From Caulobacter segnis ATCC 21756 (GTDB lineage: Bacteria > Pseudomonadota > Alphaproteobacteria > Caulobacterales > Caulobacteraceae), in the NCBI RefSeq assembly GCF_000092285.1, contig NC_014100.1, forward strand, positions 4,464,001-4,528,000: a DNA stretch of 64,000 nt. Direction: 5' to 3'. This document shows, piece after piece, positions 28,047-37,197 of this stretch. The notes under the pieces were generated by a model that searched no databases, had not been told where the DNA came from, and worked only from the letters and a program-made list of their open reading frames with translations. The position numbers were made by a program, and so were the translations under genes. The first letter of the stretch is position 1. The number at the start of each line of letters is the position of its first letter.

Positions 28047-29018
28047 ATGCAGACTAAGCCTAACCCGATCCCAGCGAACACGCCGCTGCCGTCGCTGATG
28101 AACGTGCGCGCGGATGAGACCATGTTCGGCCACTTCCTGGATTGGCTGGGCGGAGTGGCCGTCAATCTCGTGGTCGCCGGCCTGACTCTGGCGGTTACCT
28201 TCTGGGCGGCCGGCTGGGCCGCCCGGTTCATGCGGCGCACCCTGAGCCGCGTTCATCGCAACGCGCCAGATCCCACATTGGAGAGCTTCAGCGCGTCGTT
28301 GGCGCGTTATGCGGTGATCGCGGTGGGGCTGGTGGCCGTCCTCCAGCAATTGGGCGTGCAGACGACGTCGATCCTGGCGGTGCTGGGCGCGGCGTCCTTG
28401 GCGATCGGTTTGGCGCTGCAAGGCGCGCTATCCAACGTAGCGGCTGGGGTGATGATCCTGCTGTTCCGGCCCTATCGCGTTGGAGACGTCATCGAGACCG
28501 CGACCCGCCAAGGCACGGTGAAGGCGCTGGACCTGCTGTTCACCGAGATCGCCACCCCTGACAACGTCAAGGTGATGATCCCCAACAGCAAGGTGTTCGG
28601 GGATGTCATCCTGAACTACTCCACCCACCGCTATCGTCGGGCCGACGTGCTGTTCAAGGTGCCGCTGAAGACGGACCTGGTTCTGGTGCTCAAGCGCCTG
28701 CGCGAGCGCGCCGAGAGCGATCCCCGCATCCGCAAGGACCCTGCGCCGATGATCGAGGTGACCGATCTGTCGGAAGCCTTCGCCCAGGCGGCGATCCGCG
28801 TCTGGACCGCTGCGGCCGATTTCGGCCCCGTGAAGACCGACATGATGCTCTCGGCGCACCTTCTGGCCGAGAACCCCACGCGCGACGATCTGCCTCCGCC
28901 GCGCCCGTCCAAGGCTGCGGACCCTTCCCCCGCCATGCCCGGCGAGGGCGAACATCACCTGCTGGACCTGATAAAGGCCCGCCGCAAACGAACGACGCGG
29001 ACAGCCCCCAAGCCTTAG
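28047..29018 (+). CDS. MscS family mechanosensitive channel
   Basis: 323 residues. Three N-terminal hydrophobic segments (about 30-60, 80-105, 110-145); TM3 has the Gly/Ala-packed pore helix LGAASLAIGLALQGALSNVAAGVMILLFRPY, and the MscS beta domain follows with the FRPYRVGDVIE and VMIPNSKVFGDVILNYS signatures. The C-terminus is a Pro/Lys-rich tail rather than the usual short beta barrel extension. Function is non-selective solute release on membrane tension. The 3' end is well separated from the MarR gene by 55 bp. Confidence 0.93.
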   Translation: MQTKPNPIPANTPLPSLMNVRADETMFGHFLDWLGGVAVNLVVAGLTLAVTFWAAGWAARFMRRTLSRVHRNAPDPTLESFSASLARYAVIAVGLVAVLQQLGVQTTSILAVLGAASLAIGLALQGALSNVAAGVMILLFRPYRVGDVIETATRQGTVKALDLLFTEIATPDNVKVMIPNSKVFGDVILNYSTHRYRRADVLFKVPLKTDLVLVLKRLRERAESDPRIRKDPAPMIEVTDLSEAFAQAAIRVWTAAADFGPVKTDMMLSAHLLAENPTRDDLPPPRPSKAADPSPAMPGEGEHHLLDLIKARRKRTTRTAPKP

Positions 29019-29073
29019 ACCGCTTCGATCGTTCGGGATTTACGAAGCTTTTCGCCGCCCATAGCGTCGATTC

Positions 29074-29508
29074 ATGAGCGACGCCTTCGCCTCCGAATTC
29101 GAGGACCTTTTCCGGGCGACCTATCGCGCGGCGGTTCGACGTGTCCGCGACAAGCGCGAGCGGCTTTCGCCAGAGACGATCGCCTTGCTGGATCACCTGG
29201 CGGCGGCGGGACCGCTCACGGCCGGCGAATTGGCGCGGCACATCGATCGCGCCCCCAGCACGCTCAGCGAAATGGTCGATCATATGGTCGACAAGGGCTT
29301 GCTGACCCGGGACCGTGACCCGACCGACGCACGCCGCAGCCTGATCTGGCTGACCAATGATGGTCAGGCCGCGCTGCTGGAGGCCCGCACCGTCCTCGAT
29401 CTCGCCCGATTGGCCGCCGCCGCCAGGGGCCTAACAGCTGACCAGCGCCACGCCCTACTCGAGGCCCTGCGTGCGCTCGTCACCCAACTGAAAGGAGAAG
29501 ACCGATGA
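29074..29508 (+). CDS. MarR family transcriptional regulator
   Basis: 144 residues. The winged HTH is complete: LLDHLAAAGPLTAGELARHI, DRAPSTLSEMVDHMVDKGLL (recognition helix) and the wing [16 protein letters not shown]. Dimerisation helices flank it. MarR proteins repress local genes and respond to small aromatic or redox signals. It overlaps the zinc-ribbon gene by 4 nt (ATGA), so the two are translationally coupled and probably act together; no clear operator was found by eye in the 55 bp upstream. Confidence 0.92.
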   Translation: MSDAFASEFEDLFRATYRAAVRRVRDKRERLSPETIALLDHLAAAGPLTAGELARHIDRAPSTLSEMVDHMVDKGLLTRDRDPTDARRSLIWLTNDGQAALLEARTVLDLARLAAAARGLTADQRHALLEALRALVTQLKGEDR

Positions 29509-29741
29509 GCCAAGCCTGTGAAAGCTGCGGCATGCCGATCGAGACGGGTCACTATTGCGCATACTGTGTCGATGAGGCTGGCGTTTTGCAGGACTTCTCG
29601 ACCCGCTTCGAACGCATGGTGCAATGGCAACAGCGACGCGGCAGTCCGCGGGGGCAAGCCGAGCAGGAGACCATCGCCTACATGGCCAAGATGCCAGCGT
29701 GGAAAGACCACCCCGAGGTGCTGGCGCGACTAGGGGGCTAG
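29505..29741 (+). CDS. Small putative zinc-ribbon protein
   Basis: 78 residues. Four cysteines in CESCGMPI...YCAYCVDE (residues about 5-21) can bind one zinc; the remainder (LQDFSTRFERMVQW...AYMAKMPAWKDHPEVL) is a helical tail of the 'putative zinc ribbon' family. AAGGAG 8 nt upstream and the ATGA overlap with marR set the start. The function is unknown; coupling to a MarR repressor suggests a co-regulator or a small regulated effector. Confidence 0.8.
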   Translation: MSQACESCGMPIETGHYCAYCVDEAGVLQDFSTRFERMVQWQQRRGSPRGQAEQETIAYMAKMPAWKDHPEVLARLGG

Positions 29742-29962
29742 GCCGCGCCCTGCCCGTGCGTCCATTCCCGCGCGAACTTCAAGCTGAGGCTGACTTCCTC
29801 GAACACCACGCGACGCAGCTGACCCAGGCGCTCCGGCGCATCGTGGATGATCACGAACGGGAAGCCATTGTCGGACAGGAAATCGTGCAGGAAGCGCGAG
29901 AACCGATCAGCCTCTTCGGGGCCGGTCAGGCGGACTTCGGTCTCGGCGATCTTGGGAACCAT
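29738..29962 (-). CDS. Small conserved-looking protein of unknown function
   Basis: 74 residues from ATG 29962 (MVPKIAETEVRLTG), with AGAGGG about 9 nt upstream; the frame opens nine codons earlier. The composition is that of a folded alpha/beta protein (FSRFLHDFLSDNGFPFVIIHDAPERLGQLRRVVFEEVSL). I do not recognise the family. It tails into the zinc-ribbon gene with overlapping stops, and lies 138 bp past the transaldolase, which is co-directional but upstream in transcription order. Confidence 0.55.
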   Translation of the reverse strand: MVPKIAETEVRLTGPEEADRFSRFLHDFLSDNGFPFVIIHDAPERLGQLRRVVFEEVSLSLKFAREWTHGQGAA

Positions 29963-30100
29963 GAGTGTGGCCCTCTGTGAACGGACCACCTCTAACGCGC
30001 GAGCTCGCGTTTGCGAACCAGCTTCGCCTCTGCGAAATAAACTGTGATCATTTGATCGCCCTTCAGGCGAGCGAAACGCCCGCCCGAAGGGCGGTGTCGC

Positions 30101-30754
30101 TTACAGGATGGACTGTCCCGTTGAAGCCCAGTCCTTCAAGAACTGCTCCAGGCCCTTGTCGGTCAGGGGGTGCTTATAAAGGTCCGAGAACACCGCCGGC
30201 GGGATCGTCACCACGTCGGCGCCGACAATGGCGGCTTCCTTGACGTGGGCGGCGTTGCGCACCGATGCGGCCAGGATCTCGGTCTCGTAGCCGTAGTTGT
30301 CGTAGATCGTACGGATGTCGCGGATCAGGTCCATGCCGTCGAAGCCATAATCGTCCAGGCGGCCGATGAACGGCGAGACGAAAGTCGCGCCGGCCTTGGC
30401 CGCGAGCAGCGCCTGGGTCGGCGAGAAGCACAGGGTGACGTTGGTCTTGATCTCTTCGTCGGCGAAGGCGGCGCAGGCGATCAGACCGTCGCGCGTCAGT
30501 GGGATCTTCACGACCACGTTCGGCGCGATCTTCGCCAGCTTCTGGCCTTCAGCGATCATGGCGTCCGCCGTCGTGGCCGCAACTTCCGCGCTGATCGGGC
30601 CCGGGACGATGTCGCAGATCTCGGCGATGACCTCGAGCATAGGACGCCCCGACTTGGCGATCAGGGTCGGATTGGTGGTCACGCCGTCGATCAAGCCCGT
30701 GGAGGCCAGGTCGGCGATGACCTTCGTGTCGGTGCTGTCGAGGAAGATCTGCAT
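30101..30754 (-). CDS. tal: Transaldolase, small (FSA-like) type
   Basis: 217 residues, the short TalC/FSA class and not the 320-residue TalB class. [13 protein letters not shown]...[14 protein letters not shown] is the family N-terminus; the Schiff-base Lys is in NVVVKIPLT (about residue 86), and [28 protein letters not shown] completes the barrel site. Transfers dihydroxyacetone units between sugar phosphates in the non-oxidative pentose phosphate pathway; tkt, its partner, lies 6.4 kb away in the same window. The C-terminus [15 protein letters not shown] is typical. Confidence 0.94.
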   Translation of the reverse strand: MQIFLDSTDTKVIADLASTGLIDGVTTNPTLIAKSGRPMLEVIAEICDIVPGPISAEVAATTADAMIAEGQKLAKIAPNVVVKIPLTRDGLIACAAFADEEIKTNVTLCFSPTQALLAAKAGATFVSPFIGRLDDYGFDGMDLIRDIRTIYDNYGYETEILAASVRNAAHVKEAAIVGADVVTIPPAVFSDLYKHPLTDKGLEQFLKDWASTGQSIL

Positions 30755-30823
30755 GGTCGCTCGCGCTGAATTGTCTTGGAATGTCCCGCCGGTTTATCCC
30801 GCGGACGCTCGGGGCGCCAGCCG

Positions 30824-31705
30824 CTAGCCGATCGCTCCCATCGTAACGAGCCGATCCGCCGTCCGTTCAACCGCGGGCCGCCAGGGCTCTGGCTCGAAAC
30901 CGAACACCGCGCGCAGCTTGGCGGTGTCGAGCGGCGAACGCGGCGGGCGAGGCGCGGGTTCGGCGAAGGCGGCCTGGGTCGTCGGCTCAAGCTTGGCGCG
31001 CGACAGCGGATCACGCTCGATGGCCGCCTTGGCGAACTCGAAGCGGCTGGTCTCGCCGGCGTTGGCGAAATGGAAGAGGCCGAACGCCGGATCACCCGAC
31101 GGCGCGGCGGCCCAGCGCGGCGCGGTCTCGACCAGAAACGCGGCAAGGGCCTCGCCATCGGTCGGCGTCCCGAACTGGTCGGCGACAACCTTCAAGACAT
31201 CGCGCTCACGCGCCAGACGCAGCATGAAGCTGACATAGTTGCGGCCGTAACGCGAAAAGACCCACGAGATCCGCAGAACGGCCGCGCGCGGATGGGCTAG
31301 CGCCGCCTGCTCGCCGGCCAGCTTGGAACGGCCGTAGACGTTGAGCGGCCTCGCCTCGTCGGTCTCGACATAGGGGCGGTCCGTCAGACCGTCGAACACC
31401 GCGTCGGTCGAGAGGTGGATGAACGGCAAATCGCGCGCGGCGCAGACCTCCGCCATCACCCCAGGCGCGGTCGCGTTGACGGCGAAGGCTTCGTCTGGAT
31501 GAGACTCGGCGGGGTCTACGTGGGTGAAGGCGGCCGTATTCAACACGAGGTCGCACTGGGCCGCCTGGATCGCCCTGCGGATGGCGGAGGGGTCCTCGAG
31601 GTCGCATTCGGCGCGGGAGAGCGCGACGACCTCAGTCCCCTCGCGCGCGGCGGCCTGAACAGCCGTAGCGACCTGACCGGTCCCGCCAAACTGCAGGATC
31701 TTCAT
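30824..31705 (-). CDS. RmlD-like dTDP-4-dehydrorhamnose reductase (first paralogue)
   Basis: 293 residues, extended SDR. The N-terminal Rossmann motif FGGTGQVATAV, the active-site YGRSKLAGE (YxxxK) and the substrate-side WVFSRYGRNYVSFMLRLA match RmlD, which reduces dTDP-4-keto-L-rhamnose with NAD(P)H. It overlaps gmhB by 4 nt and is not next to rmlABC, whereas a second RmlD is with them at 48.7 kb. It may therefore act on another sugar nucleotide. Its Rossmann triplet ends in Ala where the second copy has Gly. Confident in family, not in substrate. Confidence 0.8.
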   Translation of the reverse strand: MKILQFGGTGQVATAVQAAAREGTEVVALSRAECDLEDPSAIRRAIQAAQCDLVLNTAAFTHVDPAESHPDEAFAVNATAPGVMAEVCAARDLPFIHLSTDAVFDGLTDRPYVETDEARPLNVYGRSKLAGEQAALAHPRAAVLRISWVFSRYGRNYVSFMLRLARERDVLKVVADQFGTPTDGEALAAFLVETAPRWAAAPSGDPAFGLFHFANAGETSRFEFAKAAIERDPLSRAKLEPTTQAAFAEPAPRPPRSPLDTAKLRAVFGFEPEPWRPAVERTADRLVTMGAIG

Positions 31706-32247
31706 TTCAGTTCTGGAACGCGATCGCCCAGCACCTGGGCGACGAAAGCGCGCAGATTGCCGCCCTTGAAGAGATAGCCGGGCATGCCGGCGCGGTTGCC
31801 GGCCTCCACGTCGATGTGACGATCACCGATGATCACGGCTTCTTCCGGCTTCAGGTTCCAGTCGGCCAACCCCCGCAAAATCATGCCAGGATTGGGTTTC
31901 CGATCAGGGTGGTCAGCCACGCGATAGGCCTCCACGATCGCCGCTTCATGGAATGGCGAATAGTAGAAGGCGTTGATCTGCCCCCCGAGTTCAGCGAGTT
32001 GGTCCTGCATGGCGTCATGGAAGCGGTCCATGTCCGCCTCGTCGAAATAGCCTCGGCCAATGCCCGACTGGTTGGTGACGACCAGGACCTTCAAGCCCGC
32101 CCTGCTGATCGCCGCCACGGCTTCACGGGCGCCCTCTATCCACTCCAGCCGCGCCGGATCGAAGACATAGCCGTGATCAATGTTGAGCACGCCGTCCCGA
32201 TCCAGGAAGACGGCTTTCAGGGGCGGAAGATCAGAGGCGCCGGTCAT
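31702..32247 (-). CDS. gmhB: HAD phosphatase, D-glycero-manno-heptose 1,7-bisphosphate type
   Basis: 181 residues, HisB-N/GmhB subfamily. HAD motif I VFLDRDGVLN supplies the nucleophile and acid/base Asp, VVTNQSGIGRGY is motif II, and HPDRKPNPGM and VIIGDRHIDVEAG are motifs III-IV. Unlike canonical GmhB the zinc-binding CxH loop appears to be replaced (SPFHEAAIVEAYRVADHP holds His but no Cys pair). Removes the C7 phosphate in ADP-heptose synthesis, which hldE in this window would complete. It overlaps the RmlD-like gene by ATGA. Confidence 0.78.
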   Translation of the reverse strand: MTGASDLPPLKAVFLDRDGVLNIDHGYVFDPARLEWIEGAREAVAAISRAGLKVLVVTNQSGIGRGYFDEADMDRFHDAMQDQLAELGGQINAFYYSPFHEAAIVEAYRVADHPDRKPNPGMILRGLADWNLKPEEAVIIGDRHIDVEAGNRAGMPGYLFKGGNLRAFVAQVLGDRVPELK

Positions 32248-32348
32248 GCCTTGAGCAGTAACCCGCGCGAGACGAATTCGCCAGACCGCCGTCTTGGCCT
32301 TGACACGGGTTGCGCTCTAGAAGGTCTCATCCCTGGAGACGCCCTCTG

Positions 32349-33518
32349 ATGACCAAAGCCTTCGCCGAAGCCACTCGCCTGTGCGACCGCCTCAAGACCT
32401 GGGCGACCGAGGCGGCCTATCCGCTTTGGTGGACGATCGGCGCAGACCACAAGAAGGGCGGCTTCTTCGAGAAGCTCGATCTTGAGGGCGCGCCCGTTGA
32501 GGGCCCGCGCCGAGGCCGCGTCCTGCCGCGCCAGATCTTCTCGTTCGCAATCGCTGGCGAGCTAGGCTGGGAGGGGCCTTGGCGCGAGGCCGTCGAACAT
32601 GGCCTGTCTTTCTATCTCGCCGCGTATCGCCGCCCCGACGGCCTCTTCCGCACCCTGATCGGACCTAATGGCGAAAGCCTGGACGAGACCGCGGAGCTTT
32701 ACGACCAGGCCTTCGCCATGTTCGCCCTGGCGGCCGTGGCCCAAGCGCTGCCGGCCCGCGCGGCCGAGGCCAAGGCGATCGCCGTGGAGGTCCGTCAGAG
32801 ACTGATCGTTGAGCGCAAACATCCTATGGCGGGCTTCCATCAATCCAACCCGCCCACCACACCGCTGCAATCCAACCCGCACATGCACCTGTTCGAGGCC
32901 ATGCTGGCCTGGAACGCGATCGACGACGATCCTGCCTGGCGCGCCTTGGCCGACGAGATCGCGGAACTAGCCCTTTCGAAGTTCATTCAGGCCGAAAGCG
33001 GCCAGCTCCGGGAGTTCTTCGACCTCGACTGGAACGCCGCGCCGGGCGTGGAGGGCCGGATCTGCGAGCCGGGGCACCAGTTCGAGTGGGGCTGGCTGTT
33101 GCTGCGCTGGGGCAGGCTCTCGGGCCGCGCCGACGCGACGAAGGCGGCCCTGCGCATGATCGACGACGCCGAAGCGCATGGGATCGATCTGTCTCGCGGG
33201 GTGGCGATCAACGCGCTGTTGGATGACTTCTCGATCCACGACAATGGCGCGCGCCTGTGGCCTCAGACCGAACGGATCAAGGCGGCGGTGTTGGCCGCCG
33301 AGATCACCGGCGAGGACAAGTACTGGGACATGGCCGCGGCCGGCGCGGAAGGGCTGCTGGCCTATCTGCGCACGCCGGTTCCGGGCCTGTGGCGTGACAA
33401 GTACCAGCCCGACGAAACCTTCGTGGAAGAACCGGCTCCGGCGAGCTCTTTCTATCACATCGCCCTGGCGATCCTGGAGCTGGACCGGACGGTCAGCGCT
33501 CGCGCCGCCAACGCCTGA
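32349..33518 (+). CDS. AGE family isomerase, probable mannose-6-phosphate isomerase
   Basis: 389 residues, (alpha/alpha)6 barrel of the N-acylglucosamine 2-epimerase family. Signature stretches are SNPHMHLFEAMLAW (about 180), CEPGHQFEWGWLLLRW (about 245), RLWPQTERIKA and ASSFYHIALAILEL, which carry the His pair used in sugar epimerisation. The convergent neighbour is manC, so conversion of fructose-6-P to mannose-6-P for GDP-mannose is the best guess; a free-sugar epimerase is possible. ATG 32349 is chosen after GGAG 9 nt upstream. Confidence 0.8.
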   Translation: MTKAFAEATRLCDRLKTWATEAAYPLWWTIGADHKKGGFFEKLDLEGAPVEGPRRGRVLPRQIFSFAIAGELGWEGPWREAVEHGLSFYLAAYRRPDGLFRTLIGPNGESLDETAELYDQAFAMFALAAVAQALPARAAEAKAIAVEVRQRLIVERKHPMAGFHQSNPPTTPLQSNPHMHLFEAMLAWNAIDDDPAWRALADEIAELALSKFIQAESGQLREFFDLDWNAAPGVEGRICEPGHQFEWGWLLLRWGRLSGRADATKAALRMIDDAEAHGIDLSRGVAINALLDDFSIHDNGARLWPQTERIKAAVLAAEITGEDKYWDMAAAGAEGLLAYLRTPVPGLWRDKYQPDETFVEEPAPASSFYHIALAILELDRTVSARAANA

Positions 33519-33545
33519 AGGTAGGCGCTGGCGCCACGATCGTGA

Positions 33546-34856
33546 TTAGCGAGGGCGCGTGACCAACAGGGTCGCCGCCCCGATCGCCCGGGCGCGGCTC
33601 TCGCGCTCCAGCGGAATGACGGCGCCGGCGGCGTAGACGTCGCCGTCCATCTCCAGAACGCCCTCCAGCAGTTGGATCGTCGAGATGGGCAGGGTGAGGG
33701 CCTCACCGGCCGGGGCGCGCCGCAGCTCGACATCGAACCCGTCCGTCGAAACCAGGGTCTCGGTTCCATTGGGCGAGGCGCTGCGGCGCGAAGCGATCGA
33801 ACGACCCTTGGCCTTCAGGCCGTCCACCAGCGTCTTGACCGCCTGGCTGTCCTTGCGATGGCAAACGAGCACAGCGTCCGGCTCAACCACGACGACGATG
33901 TCGCTGACTCCGATAACGCCGACATAAGGGCCGGTGGAGCGGACGAGCACGCCGGTCGCACCGTGCAGGTCGACGTCGCCGGCCTGGGCGTTGCCCTCGC
34001 CGTCGCGGGTTGAGGCCTCCCAGATCGCATCCCACGCGCCGAGGTCCGACCAGGCGAAGGCGGCGGGCACGACAGCGGCTTTTTGGGTCCGCTCCATGAC
34101 CGCGTAGTCGAGCGAGATCTTCTTGGCCTGAGCGAAGGCGGCGCGATCAAGGTGGCCGATGCCGGCTTCGAGCGCCAGGCCGTCGACACAAGCCTTGGCG
34201 GCGGCCGCCACCGTCGGCTCGAACGCCTCGAACTCGCCCAGCAGCGTGGCGGCCCTGAAGGCGAAATTGCCGCTGTTCCAGAGATAGCCCTCAAGCAGGT
34301 ACCGCTCGGCGGTGGCTTGGTCCGGCTTCTCGACAAACGCGGCGACCTCCCGAACCGAGCCGTCCAGCAGGGCTGCGCCCGGACGGATATAGCCGAAGCC
34401 GGTCGCCGGCACGGTCGGCTGAACGCCGAAGGTGACGATCAGGCCTTGCTCGGCCGCCTTAGCCGCGACCAGCGCCGCTTGCTCGAAGACGTCTGGCTCT
34501 GAGATGTGATGGTCGGCCGCCAGCATCAGCACGACGCCGTCCGGATCCTGGCGCTCGACATAGGCGGCCGCCGCGGCCACAGCCGGCGCTGAATCCCGCG
34601 CCTCCGGCTCGACCAGGATTGTCGTCCAGGCGCCGATCTCGGCGGTCTGTTCGGCGACGAAGCCGACCATGGCCTCGCCGGTGACCACCACCACTTCGGC
34701 GACGCCGGGGATGTCCTTGACTCGCAGCACCGTCTCCTGGAACGAGGATCGATCGCCGACCAGCTTCAGGAATTGTTTGGGTTGGTCGCTTCGCGACGCG
34801 GGCCACAGACGCGTGCCCGAACCGCCGCACAAGATCACCGGATAGATCGCAGCCAA
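33546..34856 (-). CDS. manC: Mannose-1-phosphate guanylyltransferase
   Basis: 436 residues. N-terminal nucleotidyltransferase domain: ILCGGSGTRLWPASRSDQPKQ (GTP site), LAADHHISEP and VEKPD; the C-terminal part from about 350 is a cupin-like beta domain but lacks the long PMI fusion of bifunctional ManC/AlgA. Makes GDP-mannose from GTP and mannose-1-P, the precursor for mannose, fucose and perosamine in the LPS and capsule. The start is TTG (MAAIYPVI), with GGGGATAAG upstream. The isomerase and this enzyme are convergent, with 27 bp between stops. Confidence 0.93.
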   Translation of the reverse strand: MAAIYPVILCGGSGTRLWPASRSDQPKQFLKLVGDRSSFQETVLRVKDIPGVAEVVVVTGEAMVGFVAEQTAEIGAWTTILVEPEARDSAPAVAAAAAYVERQDPDGVVLMLAADHHISEPDVFEQAALVAAKAAEQGLIVTFGVQPTVPATGFGYIRPGAALLDGSVREVAAFVEKPDQATAERYLLEGYLWNSGNFAFRAATLLGEFEAFEPTVAAAAKACVDGLALEAGIGHLDRAAFAQAKKISLDYAVMERTQKAAVVPAAFAWSDLGAWDAIWEASTRDGEGNAQAGDVDLHGATGVLVRSTGPYVGVIGVSDIVVVVEPDAVLVCHRKDSQAVKTLVDGLKAKGRSIASRRSASPNGTETLVSTDGFDVELRRAPAGEALTLPISTIQLLEGVLEMDGDVYAAGAVIPLERESRARAIGAATLLVTRPR

Positions 34857-34949
34857 GACTTATCCCCACACACTTAGTCTTTTGCCCCTGATAGGGCGTT
34901 ATTGCGAAGAGTGCTTAAAGGGAAAGTCGTCAGTAACGAAGAATTTTCG

Positions 34950-37004
34950 TCAGTCTGGAACGCCCGCGCGCAGTTCCGCGAGCCAGGCGTTCGCGGTGAC
35001 GTCGGAAGGCATCCGCCAGTCGCCGCGCGGAGACAAGGCGCCACCTGACGAGATCTTCGGACCGTTCGGCACGGCCGAGCGCTTGAACTGGTTGGCGAAG
35101 AAGCGCTTCAGGAACAGCTCCATCCAGCGCTTGATCTCGGGCAGGTCGTAGGCGCGGCGAGCGTTGTCGGGCAGGCCGACTGGCCAGCCCCCCTTCTCCG
35201 CGTCATGCCAAGCGCTCCAGGCCAGGAAGGCGATCTTGGACGGCGCCATGCCATAGCGGGTCATGTAGTAGAGATTGAAGTCCTGCAGGGCGTAGGGCCC
35301 GACGAAACTCTCGGTGGCCTGGACCTCCTCGCCCGGCACAAGCTCCGGCGAGATCTCCGTGGCCAGGATGTCTTCCAGCAGAGCGGTCGTGGCGGCGTCC
35401 ACGTCGCCGGAATGGGCCACGAAGCGGATCAGATGCTGGATCAGCGTCTTGGGCGCCCCGCAATTGGGGTTGTAGTGGCTCATGTGGTCGCCGACCCCGT
35501 AGGTGCACCAGCCCAGGGCCAGCTCCGACAGGTCGCCCGTACCGACCACCAGGGCGGCGTTGTGGTTGGCCAGGCGGAACAGATAGTCGGTGCGCAGGCC
35601 CGCCTGCACATTCTCGAACGTCACGTCATAGACGGGCTCGCCGCGCCCGAACGGATGGTCCAGGTCCTTCAGCATCTGGGTCGCGGCGGGGCGGATGTCG
35701 AGCTCGGCGGCGGTCACCCCCATGGCCTTCATCAGCGACCAGGCGTTGGACTTGGTGCGGTCGGACGTGGCGAAGCCCGGCAGGGTGTAGGCCAGGATGT
35801 TCTCACGCGGCAGGGCGAGTTGATCGACGGCCTTTGCGGCCACCAGCAGCGCCTGGGTGGAATCGAGCCCACCCGAGATGCCGATCACCAGTTTCTTGAG
35901 GCCCGAAGCCTCCAGGCGGCGGGCCAGGCCCTGAACCTGGATGTTGTAGGCCTCGTAACAGTTCTCGCGCAGCTTGGCGGGATCCGACGGCGTGAACGGG
36001 AAGCGCTCGACGCCGCGCGCCAAGGCCAGGTCGCCGGCGGGCGGCTGGAAATCGAACGGGATCACCCGGAACGGGACCCTGGGCGGCGCCAAGGCCATGG
36101 CGTCGCCGAAGCTGCCAACCCGCATCCGCTCCTGGCGGATGCGCTCGACATCGATATCGGCGAAGGTCCAGGCCGGTCCCGTTGAGAACCGCGCGGTCTC
36201 GGCCAACAGCTGCCCCATCTCATGAATATCGAGGTGACCGTCCCAGGCGAGATCGGTGGAGCTCTCGCCCGCCCCGGCGGCGGAATAGACATAGGCCGCG
36301 ATCGCCCGCTCCGACTGGCTGGCGCACAGCAGGCGACGGGTCTCGGACTTTCCGATGGTGATGTTGCTGGCCGACAGGTTCAGCAGGATTTCCGCACCGG
36401 CCAGGGCCTGCGCCGTACTCGGCGGGTTGGGCGTCCAGACGTCCTCGCAGATCTCGATTCCGACGGTGAACGGCGTCGGACCGCTCGCTTTGAAGAGGAC
36501 GTCGGTCCCGAACGGAACGGCCTGGCCCGCAAGGCTCAAGGTCTTGCCCGTCACGCCGGCGCCCGGGGTGAACCAGCGCCGCTCATAGAACTCGCGATAG
36601 TTGGGCAGGAAGCTCTTGGGAACGACGCCCAGCACCGCGCCGCCCTGGATCGCGACGCCCGTGTTGTAGAGCCGCCCGGCGTCCCGAAGAGGCGCCCCGA
36701 CCACGATCATCGGCGAGAGGTCGCGGCTCGCTTCGGCCAGGGTCGCGATCGCCGCCTCGGCGGCGTCCAGCAACACCTCCTGCTGCAGCAGATCATCGAT
36801 CGTGTAACCAGTGAGGCCGAGCTCGGGGAACACGATCACCGCGACGCCCGCGTCATGAGCCTCGCGCGCCAGGGCCAGAACGCTCTGGGCGTTCGCGACG
36901 GGGTCGGCCAGCGTCACCTTCGGGACAGCGGTGGCCACCCGGGTGAACCCATGGCGATAGGGCGAGAAGAACGACGGACTACCCAAGCGACCGGCCTTTC
37001 CCAT
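34950..37004 (-). CDS. nadE: Glutamine-dependent NAD+ synthetase
   Basis: 684 residues. Amidates nicotinic acid adenine dinucleotide in the last step of NAD synthesis. N-terminal nitrilase-fold glutaminase (about 25-290): Glu in [13 protein letters not shown], Lys in [12 protein letters not shown] region, Cys in [11 protein letters not shown]-terminal synthetase (about 330-684): P-loop [43 protein letters not shown]. Glutamine use explains why no ammonia-dependent form is needed. Stands alone; a 93-bp gap separates it from manC and about 190 bp from divergent tkt. Confidence 0.97.
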   Translation of the reverse strand: MGKAGRLGSPSFFSPYRHGFTRVATAVPKVTLADPVANAQSVLALAREAHDAGVAVIVFPELGLTGYTIDDLLQQEVLLDAAEAAIATLAEASRDLSPMIVVGAPLRDAGRLYNTGVAIQGGAVLGVVPKSFLPNYREFYERRWFTPGAGVTGKTLSLAGQAVPFGTDVLFKASGPTPFTVGIEICEDVWTPNPPSTAQALAGAEILLNLSASNITIGKSETRRLLCASQSERAIAAYVYSAAGAGESSTDLAWDGHLDIHEMGQLLAETARFSTGPAWTFADIDVERIRQERMRVGSFGDAMALAPPRVPFRVIPFDFQPPAGDLALARGVERFPFTPSDPAKLRENCYEAYNIQVQGLARRLEASGLKKLVIGISGGLDSTQALLVAAKAVDQLALPRENILAYTLPGFATSDRTKSNAWSLMKAMGVTAAELDIRPAATQMLKDLDHPFGRGEPVYDVTFENVQAGLRTDYLFRLANHNAALVVGTGDLSELALGWCTYGVGDHMSHYNPNCGAPKTLIQHLIRFVAHSGDVDAATTALLEDILATEISPELVPGEEVQATESFVGPYALQDFNLYYMTRYGMAPSKIAFLAWSAWHDAEKGGWPVGLPDNARRAYDLPEIKRWMELFLKRFFANQFKRSAVPNGPKISSGGALSPRGDWRMPSDVTANAWLAELRAGVPD

Positions 37005-37197
37005 CTGACGATCGCCTTATGCTGAAAGTGAGCATAAGGCGCGCTCCAGCTATAACGCCTGCGGAGCATGTTGCATAGCGTCCACGGCGGGCGTCCGGCG
37101 CCCGTCTTAAGCCCTTGTCGCGGGTTGACCCCTCCGGGTTCCCATGCGACTGCGCCGATCGCGCAGCCCCGCAAAACAACGATAAGACGGAACTTCC

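Noticed and set aside
32300..32323. TTGACA - 12 bp - TAGAAG upstream of the AGE-family gene, and a similar TTGACG - 12 bp - TAGAGG upstream of purU
   Set aside because: The spacer is shorter than the usual 16-18 bp for hexamers or the Caulobacter layout, and -10 matches are weak. Chance in GC-rich sequence is likely.
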